Source: Bifidobacterium asteroides DSM 20089
Lineage (GTDB): Bacteria > Actinomycetota > Actinomycetes > Actinomycetales > Bifidobacteriaceae
Assembly (NCBI RefSeq): GCF_002715865.1
Contig: NZ_CP017696.1
Coordinates: 1,240,001 to 1,304,000, forward strand
Reading direction: 5' to 3'
DNA: 64,000 nucleotides
Shown here: positions 12,134 to 20,582 of the stretch, in pieces
Layout: every line of letters begins with the position of its first letter
Numbering within the stretch: position 1 is the first letter of the stretch
Position numbers and translations under genes: made by a program
The notes under the pieces: model-generated
The model's database searches: none
What the model saw: the letters and a program-made list of their open reading frames with translations, nothing else
What the model was told of the DNA's origin: nothing

Positions 12134-12581
12134 ACAAATACCAACGGTCAAAGCCCAGGATGTTGCGAATCTTCCCAAGGATGAATTCGCCTTCCCCGGT
12201 CCGGAACGTGATCGCCTGGTGGAAGCAATCCTGGATGGGCGCAAAGCTGCTACGACCAGCCTTATGGCAGAGTTCATCCATGATCATGAACCACTCCCCT
12301 CCTCCGGCCGACGAACGGTTCTGGTGGACTCAGACGACCAGCCGCTTGCAGTCCTCAGATATGCCTCGGTAAGCGTGACCCGACTTGGCCTGGTCACGCT
12401 GCAGCATGTTCTGAACGAAGGAGAAGGCTATAGAAGCCTTACTCAGTGGCGCGAGGCTCATGAGTCCTTCTGGACCTCAGAAAACATGCGACAAGCGCTG
12501 GATGATCCGAACTTCATCGTCGATGATCAGACCCTGGTGGTGCTGGAGGCTTTTTATGTAGAGGCCATGGTCGTGAACTGA
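12123..12581 (+). CDS. ASCH-domain protein
   Basis: Predicted RNA- or nucleotide-binding protein of the ASCH (PUA-like) fold. The 152 residues show the family pattern: FAFPGPERDRLVEAILDGRKAATTS, a central VLVDSDDQPLAVLRY strand pair, then EGEGYRSLTQWREAHESFW, which is characteristic of YqfB/ASCH proteins. Some relatives are amidohydrolases acting on N4-acetylcytidine; others have unknown roles. It overlaps the glycosylase gene by 11 bases and ends the operon, 119 bases before tRNA-His. Confidence 0.85.
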   Translation: MANRQIPTVKAQDVANLPKDEFAFPGPERDRLVEAILDGRKAATTSLMAEFIHDHEPLPSSGRRTVLVDSDDQPLAVLRYASVSVTRLGLVTLQHVLNEGEGYRSLTQWREAHESFWTSENMRQALDDPNFIVDDQTLVVLEAFYVEAMVVN

Positions 12582-12700
12582 AGGCCCAATGACAAGCACG
12601 GTCTTTACCGCACTGGTGACACTTCACCGGCGTGCCATGTCATACCATCGTGTATAGTTTCATCTGTTGCATTGATTCGCTATGCGGGTCGATTCACTAT

Positions 12701-12777
12701 GGTGGCTATAGCTCAGTCGGTAGAGCACCTGATTGTGGTTCAGGAGGTCGCGCGTTCGAGCCGCGTTAGCCACCCCA
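12701..12777 (+). tRNA. tRNA-His (GTG)
   Basis: Acceptor stem GTGGCTA (12702-12708) pairs with TAGCCAC (12767-12773). The extra G-1 at 12701 faces C73 at 12774, the tRNA-His identity pair, and CCA is encoded. The anticodon GTG is at 12735-12737 between CCTGA and TCAGG. The T stem contains one G-T pair and the T loop reads TTCGAGC, while the downstream partial copy has the more usual TTCAAGT with a fully paired stem. Confidence 0.95.
12733..12777 (+). repeat. Direct repeat in tRNA-His 3' half (attL-like)
   Basis: The last 45 bases of tRNA-His, from the anticodon loop through CCA, recur at 14870-14914 with 40 of 45 identical. This is the usual footprint of an integrase using a tRNA 3' end. No integrase gene remains between the copies. 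Confidence 0.65.
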
Positions 12778-12836
12778 CCTCCCACCTCTACTGCTCCAAC
12801 AGTTTAGTTGTTCTTCATTTTTTTAATTCGAACACA

Positions 12837-12844
12837 AAAAACTA
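12837..12844. repeat. Target-site duplication, left copy
   Basis: AAAAACTA borders the left end of the insertion sequence and is matched exactly at 14201-14208. Eight bases is the usual duplication size for IS256-family elements. Confidence 0.8.
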
Positions 12845-14200
12845 GGCCTATAGGAACTAAACGCGTTGTTTTAGGTTCTGTGTGTGGGTTTGGTTGTGTG
12901 TTGGTCAGAGTGTGGTGTTGGGGTATCTGACTGGTGTGTGGAACTCGTTCCAGTTGATGGCGGTGCCGTAGTGTTCGGGCTCGTCCTGTTCCTGTCTGGT
13001 TTCCCGTTTGGGTGCTGGTTGTGGCTGGTGGTGTTCGTCCCTGATCAGGCTGGCGGGGTCGGGGTTGTCGGTTTTCATGTAGCAGTGCCATTCGCAGGCG
13101 CGTCTCATGTGGCTCTCGGGTAGGCCGTGGTGTTGCAGGAGGGTGCGTTTGATGGGTGGGTTGACTCCTCCTTCCAGCCGGTTGGTGGTGCGTTCCACTG
13201 GCCCGCCGGCGGTGAGTTCGGGTTCCAGGAAGGCGAAGAGCTGCCTGCCTTGGAAGAGGTGTTCGAGCCTGCGGTAGCAGCGGCGGAGTTCCTGGTGGGT
13301 CCACCACCAGGATTGGTGGCTGGCTTTGGGGTTGGCTGGGTCGTCCTTGGCCATGGTGCGTTCGTCGATGGGGGTTTTCCATCTTTCGTGCCAGGCGTTC
13401 AAGGCCTCACCCCAACGCACCGCTTCCTCGATGGTATGGACCCGGGTGAGCTGGTCGGAGGGTCGCTTGAGTTCCTTGCCGGCCTGAAGTCGTGGTTTGA
13501 GTGTCGGGTCGGTTTTGGTGTTGCGTTGCACGTGCACCAGGCAGCGTTGGATGCGCGTGCCCGGCAGCAGGCATGGCAGGCTTTCTGCACGCCGCGAAGG
13601 CCGTCGGTGATGAGCACGTCGGGCCCGGGGATGCGGGAGAACAGGGCCGTGCAGGCCGCCGTGTTCTCCTGATGGCACCACTGCCGGTCGATGACCTGGC
13701 CCGTCTGCCCGTCGATCGCTATCAGGAGGCACCAGCCGTGTGCCATATGCGTGCCGGCGGCCATGAGCGTGTGATGGACCACCCCGTCCGGTGTGATTGC
13801 CGGCTTGATGTTCCAGCACCAGCCGACCCGTTTACGCCAGGCCCTGGCGCCCATGGCCCCCATCTGTTCCCGGGTCCTGCCCGTCAGCAGCCGGTCCAGG
13901 AACTCCCTCAACTGCGCGGCGCGGGCCCGGTCCTGCCTGCGCGCGGTGGACGTGATCGAGCAGGACGGACACATCCAGCGCTGCGTGCCTGATCTGTTGC
14001 GCCCATGCCTGCGCATCCGCCCATGGCATATGGGGCAATGCCTGGCCCTCTTCGATCTGGTTCTCATTCCCCAATCGAACAGGAACGGGCACCCCTGCAA
14101 GACCCCTATTAACAACCCGACCTATTAACAACCACCCAACACGCTTACAGCCACAAGGCCAAACCCCCAACATAAACAACGCGTTTAGTTCCTATAGCCC
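12845..14200 (-). mobile_element. IS256-family (IS1249-type) insertion sequence
   Basis: A 1356-bp element bounded by 26-bp terminal inverted repeats (12845-12870 and 14175-14200) that differ at one position and begin GG; the core is CTATAGGAACTAAACGCG. Exact 8-bp target duplications flank it. It carries one transposase gene on the minus strand, broken by a frameshift. The intact ends and perfect duplication suggest a fairly recent insertion. Assignment to the IS1249 subgroup rests on the zinc-ribbon N-terminus and DDE spacing recalled from that group. Confidence 0.88.
12905..14115 (-). pseudogene. IS1249-type DDE transposase, frameshifted
   Basis: The N-terminal frame (14115 down to about 13560) has a zinc ribbon (HCPICHGRM, WMCPSC) and the first two acidic residues (LLIAIDGQTG, VLITDGLRG). 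The C-terminal frame (about 13567 to 12905) resumes with PGTRIQRCLVHVQRN and carries the expected Glu in NRLEGGVN. The frames join near 13561-13567 in GVQKACHAC. Restoring one lost base there (TGCTG-CCGGGC to TGG CCG) rebuilds a continuous protein of about 403 residues. No slippery heptamer is present, so this is read as a mutation rather than programmed shifting. Confidence 0.85.
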
Positions 14201-14208
14201 AAAAACTA
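14201..14208. repeat. Target-site duplication, right copy
   Basis: AAAAACTA immediately follows the right inverted repeat and is identical to 12837-12844. Confidence 0.8.
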
Positions 14209-15168
14209 AAATGTGTCATCCCATACTTGTCCGAAACAAAATCACCAGACTTTTCGCGCAAAGCCACGATGCTTATGCTGTTTATTTTCATACTCGCATT
14301 CGCTGCCACCCATGCGGATAACTACCGTATTAGCCTTGGCCTTGAGCTTTTACATTTCCAACTGCCGGCTCTGGCGCAGTGCGTGGGCGGAATCTTGCAG
14401 CTGGTCGAAGATCCTGTCTTTGCGCCGGTCGAGAGACTCTTATTCCTAAGGGTGGCGCACAGGATTCGCCGTGGTCTTCGGTGCCTAGGTATCTCATGGA
14501 CATATCCGCAGGGCCATTGTCATGAAACAGGTAGGCGGGTTTGGCAGACTACGACAGTCATTAACCTGTCATCCGCCCACGGCCGATTGACGAGCGAATC
14601 CGACTAATTCACATAGCAGGATGCTGATTGCGCCATCCATTATGTGGACGACAGGCAAGCTCCAATTTTCTTATTCCTACCTTGCATCACCGGGGGCTGT
14701 TCATAGCCTTCCGCACAATATGATGAGTTTTCTGAGAAGCAGGGATTTCTTCACAAGTCCGATAGTTGTGTACCGAGTCATGGAACCCAGCTAGGGAGAC
14801 GCTTCCACAGCTGAAGACAAGCATCGGCACAAAGTCGAAATCATCTGCAGCCCCTCGTTCGGCTGCTACTTGTTGTTCAGGAGATCACGCGTTCAAGTCG
14901 CGTTAGCCACCCCAGTTTTTGTGACTAGACTTCCAGATTTTCTATAGATCAGTCCAAGTTAATTGCCTAGCTTTTGAAGGGACAAGCCCCCTGCTAACAA
15001 ACCCCATCATCCACAGAAGTACACTGCACCACTACCACATAAAGGATTCTATAAATCACCCTATCGTTTTATTATGAGATATTTGACAAATCTTTGGAGC
15101 ATCTCTATATTTAGGTATTAAAGATCTTGGAAAAGGTCTGGTTATAAGCCTGGATAGGTTTAGGTAGC
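14209..15168. other. AT-rich remnant DNA without a recognisable gene
   Basis: Apart from the tRNA-His-like repeat at 14870-14914, nothing here resembles a known gene. Short open frames exist (for example 14227-14607) but lack ribosome-binding sites and recognisable domains. The base composition is clearly lower in GC than the core genes, which fits acquired, decaying DNA. Confidence 0.5.
14870..14914 (+). repeat. tRNA-His 3' partial copy (attR-like)
   Basis: It matches tRNA-His 12733-12777 at 40 of 45 positions and keeps CCA. Its T arm pairs perfectly (ACGCG with CGCGT) around TTCAAGT, and it is followed by GTTTTT, like a tRNA terminator. No 5' half lies upstream, so it is not a functional tRNA. 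It may be the displaced original 3' end of the tRNA gene. Confidence 0.65.
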
Positions 15169-15762
15169 TTGTGTTTTTCTATTGAGGCACCAAGTCCAGT
15201 CCAGCTTTATTCGAGCAAGGCTGTCTGTCTGAATAAATTCGAACAGTTCATGAGTCTGGATGGCGTTTCATCACAAGGCAAGGGTTATCAACGCGAGCTC
15301 AGCAATCGAAGTGTTTATAGCGCTTTTCAGATCGCTGTGCAACTTCCGCGTCTATATGACTATATTTATGCAGCATTCCCTAAGTTGTATAACAAAAACG
15401 GCGGAAGCTATGGGAAAATCAACGCTGTCAAATCGCTGAATCGACGCCACAACAGCCATATGGCCCCATACGGACATGAACAAGTGGAGTATCTGAGTCC
15501 GGATGGCTTCATCACGCCTTTGGTATACGGATTGCGCGCTTTGATGACGATTGAACAGCCTCAAAAGTCAAACGATTCCCCTCACGTTGTCTGGAGTCAG
15601 GATCCTGTACCTTGGCTCGATCAGCATTTGACAAGTATCATCAAGCGGTACGTAACTATTTTCACACCTTGGGAATATGACCCTCAAAAAATTGGAAAAT
15701 CAATCGGAAGTTATCAGAATGCGCTCGATGATTACAAATTAGCTCTTGCAGGAATAGAGTAG
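15169..15762 (+). CDS. Hypothetical protein, probably N-terminally truncated
   Basis: I do not recognise this protein. The frame is open from a stop at 15145 to 15762, giving at most 197 residues from a TTG; the first ATG is at 15250 (MSLDGVSSQGKG). Neither start has a ribosome-binding site, which suggests loss of the 5' end. It is soluble-looking, with conserved-looking stretches YSAFQIAVQLPRLYDYIY and PWLDQHLTSIIKRYVTIF. Codon use is AT-rich and unlike the neighbours, so acquisition is likely. It lies just beyond the tRNA-like repeat. Confidence 0.45.
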   Translation: MCFSIEAPSPVQLYSSKAVCLNKFEQFMSLDGVSSQGKGYQRELSNRSVYSAFQIAVQLPRLYDYIYAAFPKLYNKNGGSYGKINAVKSLNRRHNSHMAPYGHEQVEYLSPDGFITPLVYGLRALMTIEQPQKSNDSPHVVWSQDPVPWLDQHLTSIIKRYVTIFTPWEYDPQKIGKSIGSYQNALDDYKLALAGIE

Positions 15763-16457
15763 CAAGCACTAGTTTCGTTAAAGCCACCCATCGCAAGCCC
15801 CTTGGAGACAACGGAACACTGCGATGGTGGCCTCATTTCTGCAAGTTGAAACCTGGCGATGCTTATAGCAGAAACTCATATTCCCTGATTCAGATAAACC
15901 TCTGACATACTCATCATTGCTCACCCTGAACTCTTGCCTCATCGATGTATACCGGTAATCCATAGTCCAGAAGATCGATGACCTTTCATAAAACTCCTGT
16001 ACTACCACACGCCAACGAGGCATGGCGGGGAGAAATATCCAGACTCCGCCTATCACCGGACCAGACCAACCACAACACAAACTGCACTAGCAACTGAAAT
16101 CAGGCAACACTGTTCACAGTGCTCTGGCAGAGTGAAACTGACAATACAACACTGCCATTATGCAATTGTTAGAAAAGTGAATTTTAGACGATGATGGCGG
16201 AGTGATGCATCTAAATATATCCGTTGTCACAACAGATAAGACCCATACCAGAGCCAAGAAGAAACCAATCGGGTGAAAGCTCGACGATAGACCCATGCAA
16301 AAAACGAATACCAACATATAAGCAATCGGTATTATACATATCACTTCAAGAGCCCTAGACTGTTGCCGTTCACATCCAAGATGGAAGTGAATCTGCGCAT
16401 GCCGGCTGACGCCAGGGGGTCTTGGGCGATCATACAGTCAGCAAGGAAGGCAACAGC
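15763..16457. other. Long intergenic region, no supported gene
   Basis: Two short minus-strand frames exist here. The one at 15778-16080 has no ribosome-binding site or recognisable domain. The one at 16114-16344 would encode 76 residues with one or two hydrophobic segments and is also unsupported. The right end must contain the promoter of the carboxymuconolactone-decarboxylase-like gene. Confidence 0.4.
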
Positions 16458-16784
16458 ATGGCCACAAAGCAAACAGCAGGAAGAGAGCAGTTGGGCGAAT
16501 TCGCTCCTCAGTTCGCAGCTCTGAATGACGATGTTCTATTCGGCGAAGTCTGGGATGATGAACAAGCACTGTCCGCGCATGACAGAAGCATGATCACCAT
16601 AGCCGCATTGATTGCCATGGGTAGCGCAGAACAGCTCGACGCTCACCTGAACATCGGGAAAAAGAACGGCATCACCAAGGACGAGATAGCAGCGGAAATC
16701 ACCCATCTGGCCTTCTACGCAGGCTGGCCGAAGGCCTGGTCGGCTTTCAACCGCGCCAAGCAAATCTGGCAAAATGACGGCTGA
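16458..16784 (+). CDS. Carboxymuconolactone decarboxylase (AhpD-like) family protein
   Basis: Small helical protein of the CMD family, which includes ring-cleavage decarboxylases and AhpD-type peroxidase partners. The motif HDRSMITIAALIAMG is followed by EQLDAHLNIGKKNGITKDEIAAEITHLAFYAGWPKAWSAF, the classical CMD core. The catalytic CxxC of AhpD is absent, so a redox role like AhpD is unlikely. The ATG at 16458 has AAGGAAGG eight bases upstream; the earlier TTG is rejected. It is 108 residues, a normal length. A broken flavodoxin-fold oxidoreductase follows 13 bases later, so they were probably one operon. Confidence 0.88.
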   Translation: MATKQTAGREQLGEFAPQFAALNDDVLFGEVWDDEQALSAHDRSMITIAALIAMGSAEQLDAHLNIGKKNGITKDEIAAEITHLAFYAGWPKAWSAFNRAKQIWQNDG

Positions 16785-16797
16785 AGGTGATTAAGGC

Positions 16798-17351
16798 ACG
16801 AAGCAAAACGCCAAGACGGCAGTCCTGGTCTTCCACCCCCATATGGAAGCCTCACGGATCAACGCCCGCCTGATGCGGGAAGCCAAGGGCATGATGATGA
16901 GGGTATCCTGGTCCGGGACGAATATGCTGCCTTGCGCTCAGGCCAAATCGACATTCCTGGCGAGCAAGCATTCGTCAAAGGCTGTGACCGTCTGGTATGG
17001 CAGTTTCCCATCTATTGGTACAGCTGCCCTCCGCTGCTCAAGGAGTGGGAAGACCTGGTGCTCACCTACGGATGGGCCTATGGTACCCATGGCGACGCCA
17101 TGAAAGGCAAGGAACTCATGCTTGCCGTCTCGGTCGGCTCTGCTGGAGAGAACTATGACCATGAGGGTGAATTCGGCTATACAGTCGACGAGCTCCTGGC
17201 TCCGTTCAAAGCTACCAGCAATCTCATCGGAACTGTCTATCGGAAGCCTTTCATTCTGACCGGCGTTAGCTCCGGCATGAGCGATCAGAGCCTGGAAAAG
17301 GCAGCCAAGAATTATTTGAGCTGTCTGCAAAACGACTGGCCAGCACAATAG
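16798..17351 (+). pseudogene. NAD(P)H oxidoreductase, flavodoxin-like fold, frameshifted
   Basis: Remnant of a KefF/MdaB-like quinone reductase. The N-terminal frame reads TAVLVFHPHMEASRINARLM and the C-terminal frame reads VWQFPIYWYSCPPLLKEWED, then TYGWAYGTHGDAMKGKEL, both diagnostic. The join near 16885-16890 needs one extra base. The position where the start codon should lie is ACG (16798-16800), with a usable Shine-Dalgarno-like AAGG upstream, so the original ATG also seems lost. Two independent defects argue for real decay over a read error. It ends at a good hairpin terminator. Confidence 0.8.
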
Positions 17352-17382
17352 GCCTCAGCGACAATCTCTGACGTCAAGACGA

Positions 17383-17424
17383 GGGCGCCCACACTGGAAT
17401 CTTCAGGTGCGGGTGCCCTTTTCT
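17383..17424 (+). terminator. Terminator after the oxidoreductase pseudogene
   Basis: GGGCGCCCACACT pairs with AGGTGCGGGTGCCC with a few G-T pairs, followed by TTTTCTT. It also lies just beyond the end of the minus-strand aldo/keto reductase remnant. Confidence 0.7.
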
Positions 17425-17446
17425 TATCGGCTCAGCGGACCTCAGT

Positions 17447-18130
17447 CACTGTGTATAAGATATCACGTGCAGACGTGTAGCCTCCTCAGGCGCATCCACA
17501 TCAACAAGAATGAGCGGCTCTCCCGTATCCATAGCCCTGATGTCATGCATATCGTCATCATCAAGACTGAAAATCTACAATGTTGTGGTTCTCGTGAAAC
17601 CGTTCCTCATGCACGGATTTCGGGATGGCGCATATCCTCTGCCGGGTCAGCCAACGCAATACCATCTGGGCCGGGGTCTTGCTATGGGGCTGACCAATAC
17701 GTCTAAGGACAGGATTATCGAAAATACCCCGACGACCATCAGTCAGAAGTGCCCAGGCCGTGAGTACGCCCCCCCCCCCTGCTCGGCCATGACCTTTCGA
17801 AGTGGGATCTGCTGGGTGAAAGGATGCAGCTCTATCTGATGGACTATGGGAGCGATTTTGCTGGAAAGAATCAAATCGATCAGCCGGTCAGGTAGGAAAT
17901 TGCAGATTCCAATGCCACGAACTCGGCCTTGCTCGTACAGATCTTCCATGCGCTGCCGTCTCCTTGGTGATGCCCTCCTGCAATCTAACAAAGTGTGGGA
18001 AAACAGTACAATGCCTGCAGTATATGGCTGCCCATTCATCTTCTGCATATGCGGCGCATCAGACCTTCAGCCCCCTGACAGTGGTGCTCCGGTGTCTTCC
18101 AGAAGCATCCCTTCCCCGAACGAGAGGCGC
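17447..18130 (-). pseudogene. Aldo/keto reductase remnant, several frameshifts
   Basis: Pieces of an NADPH-dependent aldo/keto reductase in order on the minus strand. Around 18130-18050 there is a decayed N-terminus (EGMLLEDTGA, TTVRGLK). Around 17950-17780 the best block reads EDLYEQGRVRGIGICNF and HQIELHPFTQQ. From about 17760 to 17590 it reads GIFDNPVL, KTPAQMVLRWL and CAIPKSVHEER. It ends with DDDDMHDIRAMD and a stop at 17447-17449. The middle blocks are split at an 11-G run (C tract 17769-17779), and another shift lies near 17570. The front third is barely recognisable, so the gene is dead. Confidence 0.8.
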
Positions 18131-18192
18131 CGTACCCGGATTGACGACGACGCTCATTGGGTAACTCGTGGAAGGATGTGGTTGGTTTGTTC

Positions 18193-18440
18193 ATGCCGAT
18201 TCAACTTATTGGATTTTTACTGCTGCTCATGGCCTTTGCTTCGCGGCAACTGCTAGGCCTGCCCGGCAGCAGTAAAGTCAACCTTGTTTTGAACCTTGCC
18301 GGCGCAAGCTTGCTGGCAGTCGATGCCCTGTCTAACCGGCAGCGGACCTTTCTGCCCTCGAATGCGGATGGGCTTTGGCTGCGCTATACGCCTTCACCCG
18401 TTCCTACTCAAAAAGCAAGTTACTTACGACCAAGAATTGC
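18193..18440 (+). pseudogene. CBU_0592-like small membrane protein, frameshifted
   Basis: MPIQLIGFLLLLMAFASRQ, then VNLVLNLAGASLLAVDAL, match the small CBU_0592-type membrane proteins (three TM segments). After FLP the frame breaks; adding one base near 18355-18360 yields LECGWALAALYAFTRSY, the expected third segment. As written the protein loses that segment. The family has no assigned function. The end is approximate because the restored frame runs open into the next remnant. Confidence 0.65.
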
Positions 18441-18467
18441 AGCTCAGCGACAAGGCAAGGGCAAGGC

Positions 18468-18832
18468 ATTTGCATCCAGCTTATAGAAGCGAAGCTGACT
18501 GTCTGCAAAGTTGCTAAGTACACAGAGATTGATCTGAACTCACCTTATGTTTTTACGGGGCGAACCGACCAAGAGACTTCATTGGTCTGCCCAGCCGACA
18601 TTGTTCCCAGCCAGACCCTGGAACGCAGCGACGGCTGGCGGGCCTTCCGCATCCAACGTATTCTCGATTTTTCGCTCATTGGCATCATGGCGCCGATTGC
18701 AACAATTCTGGCAGACAAGGGCATAGGTATTTTCGCCGTCTCCACTACAACACAGACTATGTCCTTACCAAGGCCGATGACTTCCCTGCCGCCCTGGATG
18801 CCCTCGACAAGTCAGGATATACAATCTTCTGA
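18468..18832 (+). pseudogene. ACT-domain (ACT_7 type) protein, frameshifted
   Basis: Single ACT-domain protein of the small amino-acid-sensing type. IQLIEAKLTVCKVAKYTEIDL and DGWRAFRIQRILDFSLIG match the family, and the end in another frame, NTDYVLTKADDFPAALDALD, completes the fold. One base is missing near 18746 (expected STYNTDYV). The expected start position reads ATT (18468-18470), with GGCAAGG just upstream, so the start may be lost too. Confidence 0.75.
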
Positions 18833-19187
18833 TTGACACACAGCAGCATAGCGGCACAAAATACTCCTTCTGCAGAAAGAACGTGCTGAGGAATAAAAAG
18901 ACGTGAGAGTGAAAAAGCAGCATAGCCAAGAGTCGAAGTTTAGAATATGACCGCTGATACTGCACGTCCATAAACAAACGTCTTTCGTCTTTGAATACAC
19001 TGCAACGAATCCAGCACTTCACCCGCAAAAGTCGATATCAAAATGATGCTGACTTAGTGCTGGTCAATGCCACTTTTACGAGAAAAGGACACATACACTG
19101 GCCTCAACGGAGGTTGCTTCCTGAAAATGGGCAGGCCGCCAGATGACCTGCCACAAGTAAAGGGGAAGAACAAGCCTGGAGGGTCAG
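18833..19187. other. Intergenic region, nothing recognised
   Basis: No supported gene, tRNA or hairpin. Short minus-strand frames (18765-19028 and others) lack a ribosome-binding site and domains. The right end should hold the promoter of the membrane protein at 19188. Confidence 0.4.
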
Positions 19188-20090
19188 ATGAGCAACAATC
19201 GAAACGAGCATGCGAATAAGAACCAAGGCAGGCATGAGGAATCGCGGATGCCCGATAACCAGCAAAAGAGGTACGAGGGCAACTCCTCGCGGAGCAACGG
19301 CACCCGGGAAAGTTCCCAACAATCAACAATGAATGACAAGAACCGCATGCCAAAACCAGTGGAGAATACGAACGTCAGAAAGGAAAGCCCGACAGAAAAT
19401 GCCCCCAAGCCTGCATCAGGACAAACAGGCGAGAAGGAAGGCAGGGATTCATCCAGCAAGAACGCCGAACATGGCAAACCTGAAACGGAAAATAAGCAGG
19501 AACAGGCTCTAACCGCCAGCCATATGCAAGCCGGCCATCCAGACAAAGGGCATAGCCCCTCCCCTGACGACAAGCCGAATCAACCCAGTAAGCCTGTCGA
19601 CAAGCCATCTCAGCCGACGAGCGTTGCCAGCTTACCTAAACCGCGCAAGGCGAAGAACCATGATTCCTTCTATCTTGGCCTGGCCTCGGCAGTCCTGGTC
19701 GCGGCTCTGGGCCTCAGCCTAAGCACCATGCCAATCTTCTTCTCCCTGCCTCTTGCCGCTGTCCTCTTCGGAATCGGCATCTGGCTCCTCTCCTACGCCA
19801 GCTTCAAGTCTCCCGGCAAACCAGAGGGAGAAGGAACAGATGCGGACAGACACACCAGGACGGTAATTGTGGCGACGGTCCTTCTGGTTCTGCAGACCTT
19901 CATCATGGATGTCTTTATCTTCACCCGCATGGGAACAGTCGGCAAACATCAGAACGCCATCGTCATAGCCTGGATCATCGCCAGCATGATCGAGACCCTA
20001 GCAGCCTTCGCCCTTATCTACCATCACAATCCACTGCAGTCCAAGCCAAAGGACCCTGCGGCGAACGATCAACACGAAGGAAAGAAATAA
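19188..20090 (+). CDS. Membrane protein with disordered, charged N-terminal half
   Basis: Not assigned to a family. Residues 1-155 are strongly hydrophilic and rich in Asn, Gln, Lys, Glu, Ser and Pro, with repeated PSKPVDKPSQPT-like stretches, and are probably disordered and cytoplasmic. Four hydrophobic segments follow (about 162-178, 184-204, 225-245 and 255-276), then a short charged tail. GGAGG lies eight bases before the ATG, so translation is well supported. No signal peptide is seen. It stands alone between the decayed region and pntA and has a weak hairpin after it. Confidence 0.75.
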   Translation: MSNNRNEHANKNQGRHEESRMPDNQQKRYEGNSSRSNGTRESSQQSTMNDKNRMPKPVENTNVRKESPTENAPKPASGQTGEKEGRDSSSKNAEHGKPETENKQEQALTASHMQAGHPDKGHSPSPDDKPNQPSKPVDKPSQPTSVASLPKPRKAKNHDSFYLGLASAVLVAALGLSLSTMPIFFSLPLAAVLFGIGIWLLSYASFKSPGKPEGEGTDADRHTRTVIVATVLLVLQTFIMDVFIFTRMGTVGKHQNAIVIAWIIASMIETLAAFALIYHHNPLQSKPKDPAANDQHEGKK

Positions 20091-20582
20091 GGCACTGCGG
20101 CGAGCATGGATCTGAAATGGCACGGAAGGCCAGAAAGGCCAAATGGCCGGCCGTGGATGTGAAATTGCCACGACGTTCTGTTCGACATGGTCTTCAGCCT
20201 CAGGGTGCCGCTCGTCCTTCTTGAAGATGCGTGGCACCCTTTGCATGATCATGTCCCCTCCTGCTGCAGATTGACACGGACCGCAATGCCATGAACCATG
20301 CCAACCGACTCACAAAAACCGGCATGAAAACCGCAAAACCACTCTTCAGACAATCCGTGAGCTGCATGGTCACAACTAGGCGAGTAAGGCTTTTTACTTT
20401 TTCCACTTTTCATCCTCTTTAACCAGGTACCTTGCAAGGTGCCTTGAACTTGGTTTCTCCTCGGCTGATACCTATAAAACACATTTACATAACAGTTATG
20501 TTGACCTCCAAGTGGCAACAATCAGCCACTAGAATCATTGATGAAATTACTCACACACAGTTGTGCTTGGAAAAGGAAAGAC
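20091..20582. other. 492-bp intergenic region upstream of pntA
   Basis: No supported gene. It contains a hairpin at 20202-20240 and a perfect 12-bp palindrome ACCTTGCAAGGT (20429-20440) inside a longer imperfect inverted repeat (20421-20455), about 140 bases before pntA. The palindrome could be an operator for the pnt operon. Confidence 0.45.
20202..20242 (+). terminator. Possible terminator after the membrane protein gene
   Basis: AGGGTGCC (20202-20209) pairs with GGCACCCT (20233-20240) and is followed by TT. The loop is 23 bases and the T tract short, so support is moderate. Confidence 0.4.

Noticed and set aside
13561-13567. Programmed frameshift in the IS transposase
   Set aside because: No slippery heptamer or following structure, and IS256-type elements normally encode transposase in one frame. 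A one-base loss explains it.
14866-14914. A second tRNA gene (anticodon loop would read GTT)
   Set aside because: No acceptor 5' strand, D arm or left anticodon stem precede it; only the 3' half matches tRNA-His.
15778-16344. Two short minus-strand ORFs (100 and 76 codons)
   Set aside because: No ribosome-binding sites, no recognisable domain, and atypical composition; the second could be a small membrane protein but support is too weak.
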